Source: Nostoc flagelliforme FACHB-838 (lineage in GTDB: Bacteria > Cyanobacteriota > Cyanobacteriia > Cyanobacteriales > Nostocaceae). Taken from it: a DNA stretch of 64,000 nt. Position 1 is the first letter of the stretch, and each line of letters opens with the position of its first letter. The translations under genes were made by a program, and so were the position numbers. The DNA is taken from assembly GCF_014698065.1 (NCBI RefSeq), contig NZ_JACJSI010000028.1:19021-83020 (forward strand), in the 5' to 3' direction. The notes beneath the pieces are model-generated. The model searched no databases. It saw only the letters and a list, made by a program, of their open reading frames with translations, and had not been told where the DNA came from. Positions 17,354 to 25,721 of this stretch are shown piece by piece.

Positions 17354-19363
17354 TTAGAAAGTTTTCACAAATTCAATTAAAGCTTTCTTATCTTCATCTG
17401 GCAGATTCGAGCCAAAATAATGACCCTCATCTTCAACGAAGTCAGGAGACTTATTAGCTCTTAAAAGCACGCGTGCCAACTTACCCTTAATTCCACCACC
17501 TGGTTTCAAGTCTTGGAAAAGGCTACTCAGATTGAGAGATGTAATCGCCTCTCTGATATTGATGCTTGCCAGTAAATTTACAGGTGTACCTTTAGGAACA
17601 GGAAGCCTAAATCTCGGATTCGGATCTCCTGGGGGAAGCTCTAATTTGGTATCTCGATTTGTCCTGCTGATAATTCCTTCACGCTTTTCAGGCCACAATA
17701 GCTTCTCCATCGCATCCGTATAGGCTGCTACACGCCCTTTTACTGAAGGATCTTCATTGTAAAGTCCTAGTGCGTTGTTGTGAAGAAGTGGTGCTGTTGC
17801 CCAAATACTTATTAGTGAAGGTGTACGGTAATATCCCAAACCACCGTTTGGTATCTTAAATTCGATGGGTTTTTTCTCATCGAAGGGGTTGTACAGGGTC
17901 AAATTACCTGGTGATGGTAGTTCTTTGTAGGTCTTCGAGGAGAACTGATCCCAAATATGCCCCTTGGTAGCATTTGTCCCCAGCGATCGCCCCGCATTAG
18001 TACCAATTAGTGTTACCGGATAACGCTGGTCATCAGACAAGAAGTTGTGGTCTAAGAAATTACTGCTAAGTACAGACTCTTCGTACCATTTTTGAGCCTG
18101 TTCGGGGTCAGCAGCAATCTCAGCAGTTGGCTTTTTGCTGGAATGGCAACCAGCACAAGTACTGGCAAAAACACGTTTACCACGTTTGAGAACTTCCTCG
18201 TCTTTAGTTAAGAACTCTTCACCACCTGGCGCATCTTTCAAGTGCATCGGCTTGATGGTTTTCAGGAATGATTCTGCATCAGCCATGCGTGCTTCTGTCT
18301 CTCTCCAGTCTTTGCACTCCTTCCGCGCTTTTTCAATATCAAAAGGTTTTTGGGGAGTTCTGCCTAATAAAGGCTCATGGAGACTTGTCCAGTAATCACC
18401 GCACATCCCAATGTTGACGTAGACGCGTAGTGAGGCTGCTGCCACTCCTGTAGAGTCTGCACCATCCTTGAGAATATGATTAACATCCTTGGTTGAACCA
18501 TCGTTCATCACCTCTGGATATGTGGGGCGATCGCCTAAATTAAAAATGGCGTTAATCGCATTCGGATTGTTGATGTGATCGGTGGCAATCCGCGAAGTAT
18601 CAGAAGTCCCCGGTTTCTGAGATTTTAGTACTTGCTTAACAAAACTATTGTCAGCGATACTTCTTCCGAAGAATTCGCTTTCTTTGATGTACTGATTACC
18701 TAATGCTGCTACTAGGTTTTCCCATTTTGGGTGTTCGTTGTCTTTGGGTGGGTTGAGAGGATCTAACGCTACGTGACAGATGGCACAAGATTGCCCGATC
18801 AAGTAGGGAGGCTCAACTTTTGAGGTTTTGAAATACTCGTCAGGGTTCCATTTTGCCTGGTCGAAATTGGGGTTAGGGAATTTACGCAACCCAATAACGC
18901 CAGTTGAAAGCGGGTCTTTACATTTATCTAGACGCAATCCGTATTCATCTTTTTCTGTGGATTTTTCACATCCAGGATCGTTAATTGCGCCATATAACTT
19001 GAATCGCTCGTCATGATCTTTTGAGTCAATCAGCTTTAGCAGGTCAGCACTACCATGCGTTCGCTTCGCTAAATCACGATAGTACTTAGCGTTACCGCCA
19101 GTCCATAAGTACCAAGTGCAACGGCCCCGTTTCTCGGCATCTGTCAAATTCTCCGTTGTGTACTCTGGGAGATAACCGATACCCTCGCAATTATCCGGAT
19201 ATTCACTTGCATCAGTATTGGAGTATTGACTACTTATGGGCGCAGGTGTCTCACTATACTCATCAGCTAGAGCTGTAGGCGTTCCATAAAAGCCGCAGAC
19301 TATAAACATAGTCACGAACAGCAGGAGCAGACAGCCCTTAAAAATGAGACTTGTCTTTTTCAT
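17354..19363 (-). CDS. RoxA-like di-heme c-type cytochrome, secreted
   Basis: The 669-residue protein has a signal peptide (MKKTSLIFKGCLLLLFVTMF, cleavage near ALA at about 31-33) and two c-type heme sites: CAICH at 193-197 and CAGCH at 403-407. Size and heme spacing match RoxA, the rubber oxygenase whose two heme motifs lie about 200 residues apart, and related MauG/di-heme peroxidase-like proteins. Several other Cys (near 59, 82, 132, 148, 321, 350) may form disulfides. It should act in the periplasm or outside the cell as an oxygenase or peroxidase. It is transcribed away from the operon at 20034-27308, which encodes two smaller relatives, so it probably belongs to the same pathway. Confidence 0.75.
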   Translation of the reverse strand: MKKTSLIFKGCLLLLFVTMFIVCGFYGTPTALADEYSETPAPISSQYSNTDASEYPDNCEGIGYLPEYTTENLTDAEKRGRCTWYLWTGGNAKYYRDLAKRTHGSADLLKLIDSKDHDERFKLYGAINDPGCEKSTEKDEYGLRLDKCKDPLSTGVIGLRKFPNPNFDQAKWNPDEYFKTSKVEPPYLIGQSCAICHVALDPLNPPKDNEHPKWENLVAALGNQYIKESEFFGRSIADNSFVKQVLKSQKPGTSDTSRIATDHINNPNAINAIFNLGDRPTYPEVMNDGSTKDVNHILKDGADSTGVAAASLRVYVNIGMCGDYWTSLHEPLLGRTPQKPFDIEKARKECKDWRETEARMADAESFLKTIKPMHLKDAPGGEEFLTKDEEVLKRGKRVFASTCAGCHSSKKPTAEIAADPEQAQKWYEESVLSSNFLDHNFLSDDQRYPVTLIGTNAGRSLGTNATKGHIWDQFSSKTYKELPSPGNLTLYNPFDEKKPIEFKIPNGGLGYYRTPSLISIWATAPLLHNNALGLYNEDPSVKGRVAAYTDAMEKLLWPEKREGIISRTNRDTKLELPPGDPNPRFRLPVPKGTPVNLLASINIREAITSLNLSSLFQDLKPGGGIKGKLARVLLRANKSPDFVEDEGHYFGSNLPDEDKKALIEFVKTF

Positions 19364-20033
19364 AAAACTCTCTAGTTGTAAGACCTAAACCTTATTCACT
19401 GCACCTCACATTTGCAGAGGCACACTAATAATCCATCAATAATTTCCCATTTTCCAGATTTAGTCTTGGGATATTTTGATGATTTAAAATGTACCTTACT
19501 GAGGCTCGTTATATATGAACTTACTACACAAATTCGCAAAACGTCATCAATAAACTTTTATACATTTATAAACCAAAAATTTAAAAAATTGTAAATTTAC
19601 AATGGTGTTCAATAACCAATTTGCTATCGTTATATCCGTTACCTATGTATTTGGTGATCTTTGTAACAGATTGTTAAGTGCTTCTTTTAAGCTTGCCTTA
19701 ACCTTATAAAAGAGATAAAAAGACGAAAATTTCCATCTCTTTTAAGAATTTCTGTGTAAATACCGTAGGTTTACAAATTGCAAAAGTCTTTATATAACTG
19801 TAAAAACCAATAAAGGTAAATATCTATGTTGAAGGTTGGTAAGTAAAACTAAGTAACAAAAACTTAATACTTAGCGTTTGATCCGAAAACCTGCACTGTG
19901 GATTTGTAGACATAAAAAACTTCCCTCCCAGAGACGATGAAAATATCAGTCTGTGGCGAGGCTATTAGCGCTACCAAAAATTCTGCCACCTAATTTTATT
20001 ACTGAAAATAACAAGTTAAAGACAGAGGAACAC
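19364..20033. promoter_or_regulatory. Divergent control region of the redox cluster
   Basis: This 670-base AT-rich region separates the leftward 669-residue cytochrome gene from the rightward operon and must hold both promoters. I see no gene. A ribosome site AGAGGA lies five bases before the ATG at 20034. I could not identify a specific operator. Confidence 0.5.
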
Positions 20034-21428
20034 ATGGAAAACGATATTATTTTTGAACCATTGAGATTTCGTCATCTCACAGTAAAAAATCGGATATTTC
20101 GCTCTAGTATTTCCGGCAGGTGGGATAACTACGATGGTTCAGGTACTCAAGCCCGAATCAACTGGGAAGAAAAATTTGCTCGTGGTGGTGTAGGGGCTAT
20201 TATTAGTTCCTTTGTCCCAGTCGCCATCCGGGGAAGAATTATGCCCAATTACGCCACAATTGACTCTGATAAAACCGTTCCTTTTTGGCGAAAAGTAGGA
20301 GAAAAAGTCCACGAATACGACTGTAAATTTATCTTGCAATTAAGCCATTCTGGGCGACAGCAGGATATTGCTGGTATCGAAAACTCAGGAAAAAAAGCGT
20401 TAAGTTCTACCAGCCAAACTGAGCCATTCCACGGCTTTTTGTGTCAAGCGATGACACTAGCAGAAATTAAACAAACAATCCAATACTTTGCCGATGGTGC
20501 TAGACGTGCCCGTGAAGCAGGTTTGGATGGAGTAGAATTACACAGTGCTAATGGATATCTTTTTAACCAATTTCTCAGTTCTGGAATTAACGATCGCCAA
20601 GATGAATATGGTAGTTCATTAGAGAATCGAGCGCGGTTTTTGCTAGATGTAATTAGAGCAATCCGCAAAGAAGTAGGCAACGACTTTCACCTGCAATTCA
20701 AAATTAGTGCTGTTGACTATAACAACGCCGTTACCTTTTGGGAAAAACCAGGTAATACCATAGAAGAATCCATCCAAGTTTGTAAATGGGCGGAAGAAGC
20801 TGGAGCTGATGGCGTGCATGTGTCAACTGGTAGCTTATTTCCGCACCCACTCAATCCCATTGGTGATTTTAATTTTGATATCATTTCTAAAACCTATGAC
20901 GCGATGTTATCAAGTGGTGTAGAAACCACACGCAACTACATTTTATTCCGCAAAGCCTTTTTACATCCAATTTTCAATCTTTTATGGAACCGCGTCAAAA
21001 AGCAATTGCCACCTCAGGCATTTAGTGGTGATGACGTAAAAGATCCCAAAATCAAGCAGTTATTAATAGAGAACCAAGGCAGAAACTTATTAGATTCTAG
21101 AGAAATTAAAAAGCACGTTAATATCCCCGTACTATGTACTGGTGGTTTACAGCAGGCTTCTTATATTCGTCAGGCAATTAATGATAAGTATTGCGATGGC
21201 GTCACAATGGCTCGTACCCTGATTGCTAACAATGACCTAGTTAAATCTTTTCAAGCAGGTAAAGACCTGGCAGACAAACCCTGTACCTATTGCAATAAAT
21301 GTCTGCTGAATGTAATTGAAAATCCCTTAGGTTGTTACGAGCAGGATCGCTTCGATAGCTATGAAGAAATGATGGCAGAAGTAATGTCAGTCTTTCATCA
21401 AACTGAGTTTGCAAATTTATCTAGATAA
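20034..21428 (+). CDS. Old-yellow-enzyme-type NADH:flavin oxidoreductase with Cys cluster
   Basis: The protein begins with the FMN-barrel signature FEPLRFRHLTVKNRIFRSS. It contains QLSHSGRQ (substrate/FMN loop), GLDGVELHSANGYLFNQFLS with the following DEYGSSLENRARF, and the phosphate-binding PVLCTGG region. Near the C terminus CTYCNKCLLNV...GC supplies four cysteines spaced as in the 2,4-dienoyl-CoA reductase branch, which bind a 4Fe-4S cluster. About 464 residues; the NAD-binding extra domain of dienoyl-CoA reductase is absent. It likely reduces an enone or similar activated double bond. The ATG at 20034 has a good ribosome site; the in-frame start at 19953 does not. First gene of a five-gene operon. 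Confidence 0.87.
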   Translation: MENDIIFEPLRFRHLTVKNRIFRSSISGRWDNYDGSGTQARINWEEKFARGGVGAIISSFVPVAIRGRIMPNYATIDSDKTVPFWRKVGEKVHEYDCKFILQLSHSGRQQDIAGIENSGKKALSSTSQTEPFHGFLCQAMTLAEIKQTIQYFADGARRAREAGLDGVELHSANGYLFNQFLSSGINDRQDEYGSSLENRARFLLDVIRAIRKEVGNDFHLQFKISAVDYNNAVTFWEKPGNTIEESIQVCKWAEEAGADGVHVSTGSLFPHPLNPIGDFNFDIISKTYDAMLSSGVETTRNYILFRKAFLHPIFNLLWNRVKKQLPPQAFSGDDVKDPKIKQLLIENQGRNLLDSREIKKHVNIPVLCTGGLQQASYIRQAINDKYCDGVTMARTLIANNDLVKSFQAGKDLADKPCTYCNKCLLNVIENPLGCYEQDRFDSYEEMMAEVMSVFHQTEFANLSR

Positions 21429-21493
21429 AAAGCGATGGGTATTAAATTGACAATTTCGCTTACAGATAATCTCGGCAATATAGGGAGTGTTTC

Positions 21494-22960
21494 ATGACTC
21501 AACAAACAAACCCTACCCAACTCCCGACTTCAATCAAGGGAGTTTTCCAGCGAATTTGGGTTGTGATTGTGGGTGTTGTAGCAGTAGCAGTCTTTTTGCT
21601 TTGGCCTGTTTTGTCTAACTCCCCGGTGGATTATGCTGACATTGAAAACCACTTTAAATATGGTTCAATCGGCAGCGAACCCATCAATGGCATCCCTTAC
21701 TGGATTTGGAAAGTTTTACCAGAACTATTCCCAGATAAATTACCTGGTAAAGGTTATACATCCTTGGAATTTATCAAAGAACCTGATAAAGATTTGCCTA
21801 TAGGTTTTTCGCAACGGAGAGTTTTTATTGATCGCATTGGGTTGAATTGTGCTGTATGTCATACAGGAACGCTGCGAGATACCCCGAATAGCGAACATCA
21901 AGTGATCACTACGATGCCTGCTAATGTACTTAATTTGCAGGGATATATCAAATTCTTATCAGCAGTTGGTGTGGATGAGCGCTTTACTGCTAACCGGATG
22001 TTGCCAGAAATTGAAAAAATCAGTGGTGGTCTTAATCCCATTCAAAAATTACTTTATCGCTTTATTGCAATTCCCCAAACTAGAGATGCGCTAATTAATC
22101 AGGCATATCGACTTAATTTTGTTGAAAAACAACCAGATTGGGGGCCAGGTAGAGTAGATACTTTTAATCCTTATAAAGCAATTCAATTCCATTTTCCAAT
22201 GGATAAATTGCGTGAGGATGAACTGATTGGTACTTCTGATTTCCCCTCAATTTGGAATCAAAAACCCCGCGAAGGATTGCAGTTACATTGGGATGGTAAT
22301 AATACTTCGGTTGATGAACGCAATAAGAGCGCAGCTTTAGGAACTGGAGTCACACCCACCACCATTGATTTGCCTCGGATTGATCGTATCGCCGATTGGC
22401 TGTGGGAACTACCACCACCAAAATATCCCTACGAAGTTAACGAAACTTTAGCGACCACAGGAAAACCACTCTTTGAAAGTAATTGCGCTAGTTGTCACGC
22501 TTTTGGTGGCGCTTATACAGGCAAAGTTGTTCCAATTCAAGAAATTGGAACAGACAGGCATCGCCTAGATTCATTTACTTATGAAACTATCTCTAACCAA
22601 AATACCTTGTACGCGGGTTATCCGTGGCGCTTTAAAAATTTCCGCAAGACTAATGGCTATGCAAATATGCCCCTTGATGGTGTTTGGTTACGCGGCCCTT
22701 ATTTACACAATGGTTCAGTCCCCACCTTACGGGATTTATTAGAAAAACCAGAGAACAGACCACAAGTATTCTATCGGGGCTATGACGTTATTGATAGAGC
22801 AAAAGTTGGCTTTGTCTCTGATGTTGCCGAAGAAAATGGTAAAAAATACTTCAAATTTGATACAAAACTTGAAGGTAATAGCAATAGCGGTCATTTGTAT
22901 GGCGTTGATCTCTCCCCAGAAGAGAAAGATGCAATTGTTGAGTACATGAAGAAACTTTGA
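21494..22960 (+). CDS. Membrane-anchored di-heme c-type cytochrome (first paralogue)
   Basis: The 488-residue protein has one N-terminal membrane helix (about 21-41) and then a periplasmic body with heme sites CAVCH (119-123) and CASCH (331-335). The second is followed by HAFGG and, 80 residues later, LRGPYLHNGSVPTLRDLL, a stretch shared with MauG/RoxA-like and di-heme peroxidase families. It is clearly related along its whole length to the next gene, so a tandem duplication produced the pair. It probably transfers electrons to or from, or directly catalyses, an oxidation in the periplasm. It follows the flavoenzyme gene by 65 bases with ribosome site AGGGAG. Confidence 0.8.
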   Translation: MTQQTNPTQLPTSIKGVFQRIWVVIVGVVAVAVFLLWPVLSNSPVDYADIENHFKYGSIGSEPINGIPYWIWKVLPELFPDKLPGKGYTSLEFIKEPDKDLPIGFSQRRVFIDRIGLNCAVCHTGTLRDTPNSEHQVITTMPANVLNLQGYIKFLSAVGVDERFTANRMLPEIEKISGGLNPIQKLLYRFIAIPQTRDALINQAYRLNFVEKQPDWGPGRVDTFNPYKAIQFHFPMDKLREDELIGTSDFPSIWNQKPREGLQLHWDGNNTSVDERNKSAALGTGVTPTTIDLPRIDRIADWLWELPPPKYPYEVNETLATTGKPLFESNCASCHAFGGAYTGKVVPIQEIGTDRHRLDSFTYETISNQNTLYAGYPWRFKNFRKTNGYANMPLDGVWLRGPYLHNGSVPTLRDLLEKPENRPQVFYRGYDVIDRAKVGFVSDVAEENGKKYFKFDTKLEGNSNSGHLYGVDLSPEEKDAIVEYMKKL

Positions 22961-22991
22961 AGGACACTTTAGCAAGGAGAAACCTAAGTTT

Positions 22992-24428
22992 ATGGCAATA
23001 CTTAAGTCAAAATTAGGGAAAATAATCACCTCAATTGCTGTAGTTATTGTCCTTCTTTTTGGGGTTGTGGGTTATGCGGGATGGTACAACCTTTTCCGCG
23101 AAGTTCCTAGCGAAGTTTACAAGTCACCAGAGGATCATTTTAAATATGGTTCTATTGGTACAGAACAGGCGCAAGGTGTACCATATTGGATTTGGTTAGT
23201 ATTGCCGCGTATATTTCCCGATAAGTTACCAGGGCCAGGCGGTTATACTTCTTTAGGAATTACATGGGAAGAAGGTAAAGAGCTACCAGTGGGTTTTTCT
23301 AAAAAAACCATTGGGTTTCCGAGAGTTGGAATAACTTGTGCTGTTTGTCATAATGCTACTTATCGAGAAAACCTCAAAGATAAGCCAACAATCATTGCAG
23401 CTGGGCCGTCGAATAAATTTGATTCTCAAGGCTATATTCGTTTTCTTAGTAACGCTGCTAGCGACTCCAGATTTCAAGCTGACTATATCCTTGACGAAAT
23501 TAAATATAGCCATGAGTTTCCCTGGTGGGAAAACCTGCTTTATCGTTTTGTAATTATTCCCCAAACAAAGAAAGGGCTGCTACAACAAAAAGCTGACTTT
23601 GCTTGGACTGATTCTCGTCCCAATTGGGGGGCGGGTAGAATTGACCCGTTTAACCCTGTGAAGTTCACTACTTTAAGGTTGCCTAAAGATGACACCATTG
23701 GTAACTCAGATATGATGCCTTTGTGGAATCAGAAGCAACACCAAAACTTTGCCCTGCATTGGGATGGTTTAGAAACTTCGCTGCGAGAAACAGTGCAGAC
23801 TGGCGCTATTGGTGACGGTGCAACTAAAGAATCTCTACCAGTAAAGGATCTCCAACGGGTAGAAGATTATATTTCGGAATTACCACCTCCTAAATATCCG
23901 TTTGCAGTTAATGAGCAACTAGCTACACAAGGGAAAGGTATTTTTAGCAGTACCTGTGCATCTTGTCACGCATTTGGCGGTGAAAGAACTGGTAAGGTGA
24001 TTCCTGTTGAAGAAGTGGGAACTGACCGCCACCGTCTAGATATGTGGACGCAGCAAGCAGCAGATACTTACAACAAATTTGGTGATGGCTATCCTTGGGA
24101 CTTCAGCGAGTTGCGGAAGACTAATGGTTATGTATCTGTCTCCCTTGATGGTCTTTGGTTAAGAGCGCCTTATCTCCATAACGGTTCGGTGCCATCCTTA
24201 CAAGACTTGTTAGAAAAACCAGAGAATCGTCCCCAATCTTTTTACCGAGGATTTGATGTTTACGACCAGAAAAAAGTTGGCTTTATTTCCGAAGGAGAAG
24301 AAGCACAACGTGTAGGTTTTAAATACGACATTAGTGTTCCCGGCAATAGTAATCAAGGACATCTCTATGGCACTGATTTACCCGCCAAAGAGAAACAAGC
24401 TTTAGTCGAATATCTTAAAACTTTATAA
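22992..24428 (+). CDS. Membrane-anchored di-heme c-type cytochrome (second paralogue)
   Basis: The 478-residue protein mirrors its upstream neighbour: N-terminal helix (about 10-30), EDHFKYGSIGTEQAQGVPYW, heme sites CAVCH (116-120) and CASCHAFGG (322-326), then LRAPYLHNGSVPSLQDLL and the C-terminal HLYGTDLPAKEKQALVEYL. The two proteins differ mainly in the middle third, which suggests distinct partners or substrates rather than redundancy. It starts 31 bases after the previous stop, preceded by AAGGAGA, and the next gene starts seven bases after its own stop, so cotranscription is nearly certain. Confidence 0.8.
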   Translation: MAILKSKLGKIITSIAVVIVLLFGVVGYAGWYNLFREVPSEVYKSPEDHFKYGSIGTEQAQGVPYWIWLVLPRIFPDKLPGPGGYTSLGITWEEGKELPVGFSKKTIGFPRVGITCAVCHNATYRENLKDKPTIIAAGPSNKFDSQGYIRFLSNAASDSRFQADYILDEIKYSHEFPWWENLLYRFVIIPQTKKGLLQQKADFAWTDSRPNWGAGRIDPFNPVKFTTLRLPKDDTIGNSDMMPLWNQKQHQNFALHWDGLETSLRETVQTGAIGDGATKESLPVKDLQRVEDYISELPPPKYPFAVNEQLATQGKGIFSSTCASCHAFGGERTGKVIPVEEVGTDRHRLDMWTQQAADTYNKFGDGYPWDFSELRKTNGYVSVSLDGLWLRAPYLHNGSVPSLQDLLEKPENRPQSFYRGFDVYDQKKVGFISEGEEAQRVGFKYDISVPGNSNQGHLYGTDLPAKEKQALVEYLKTL

Positions 24429-24435
24429 CCAAGCT

Positions 24436-25716
24436 ATGAATAAATATGCTGTTTGGTTTCGCCACATCGTCTGGCTAGGTATTATTCAAGATTGGGTAAT
24501 TGGCTTGCCGGCGATCTTTGCACCGAATTGGTTGCTGGAATTACTTCACCAAAGACCTAGCCAAGACCCGGTATGGACTTCGTTTGCTGGGTTGTTAGTG
24601 GTTCTGCTGTCGTTGTTCTACATTCCTGGAGCAAATGACCCCTACCGTTACACTCCCAACGCCGTATTAGCGACCTTTGCCCGCCCGCCTGGAGTTCTCT
24701 TCTTTTTCTTTCTTTACCCCAATATTTATCCTGCCTTCGGGATTATTGACTTAGTTTTGTGCTTATTCCAAATCCCATTGTTGATACTGACTATGCTCAA
24801 CAAACCTCAACCTTCTACCCCAGACAACGATGTTTTCGAGTATGACGGGTCTACCTACAAAGAAGTAAAAGAAGTTGGTTTTAGTGGGCCCTATGGTGAA
24901 CCATTGCCTTACCAACAAGGTGTGGGACTGACAACCTTTGTCCAATTGTTTAATGACGCAGCGCGGAATTTGTTCGACAGGCGAGATATCCGCCCCCATT
25001 ACGACAAGCTAATCCACGCTAATGGTGTTTGCTACACAGGTCTTTGGAAAATCACTGAGGATTCACCTTACACGGGCTATTTTAGCAAGGGTTCGGAAGG
25101 TTTAGTATTCGCTCGTCTTTCCGTTGCTGGTGCTGGAATTAAACGGGGCGATCGCAGGGCCTTAGGTTTAGCTGGCAAGGTTTATCCTACCCTCAATCCT
25201 GATGAAAAGGCAAAACCAGGTAATTTCGTGACTGTTGATTATCTGACAGGCATCAAGACGAAGCATATTACCGATACTGAGTTAACTAACTTTCCTGACG
25301 TTGGCCCAGATATTGGAGCCAAACTTGTTAACCGCGTGATTTTCCGACTAGTAGATAAAAGACCAGGGTTTCGCCAAGTCTTTCCGATCTCCACCCTCGG
25401 TGTCGAGCCAGGAGGCAAGGTTGTTACCCCAGACTTGTTTATGCTCAGAGTGGCAGAAGGCACACCTAAAATCGATGCGGAAGACTTTCGGGATGAACTG
25501 CGGCTAGAAAAGTATCCTAACCATACCTTGGTCTACACCATCAACGTCAAAAACTTCGATGAAAAAGAGTGGACGAAGTTGGGTGTTATTGAGTTGAATG
25601 ACTATGCCATCTGTGAGGGTTGTGATAAACGGATACACTTTTGGATTCCCCGCGATATCCCTGTACCAAAAAGAGATAGCCTTGCCCGCCCTTCAGACCC
25701 TGTAGTGATTAAGTAA
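24436..25716 (+). CDS. Membrane protein fused to a catalase-like domain
   Basis: The 426-residue protein has four or five N-terminal membrane helices (about 8-125) and a soluble C-terminal part. The soluble part contains HANGVCYTGLW, FARLSVAGAG and RRALGLAGKVYPT in that order, which parallels catalase segments HAKGAGAFG, RFSTVAGE and RGFAVKFYT around the distal His. I see no counterpart of the catalase proximal Tyr motif (RxFxYxDT), and a late CEGC is present instead. It could be a divergent heme enzyme acting on lipid hydroperoxides, or a catalase fold that lost heme. It sits between the second cytochrome and the GMC enzyme with gaps of seven and five bases. Confidence 0.55.
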   Translation: MNKYAVWFRHIVWLGIIQDWVIGLPAIFAPNWLLELLHQRPSQDPVWTSFAGLLVVLLSLFYIPGANDPYRYTPNAVLATFARPPGVLFFFFLYPNIYPAFGIIDLVLCLFQIPLLILTMLNKPQPSTPDNDVFEYDGSTYKEVKEVGFSGPYGEPLPYQQGVGLTTFVQLFNDAARNLFDRRDIRPHYDKLIHANGVCYTGLWKITEDSPYTGYFSKGSEGLVFARLSVAGAGIKRGDRRALGLAGKVYPTLNPDEKAKPGNFVTVDYLTGIKTKHITDTELTNFPDVGPDIGAKLVNRVIFRLVDKRPGFRQVFPISTLGVEPGGKVVTPDLFMLRVAEGTPKIDAEDFRDELRLEKYPNHTLVYTINVKNFDEKEWTKLGVIELNDYAICEGCDKRIHFWIPRDIPVPKRDSLARPSDPVVIK

Positions 25717-25721
25717 ATTAT

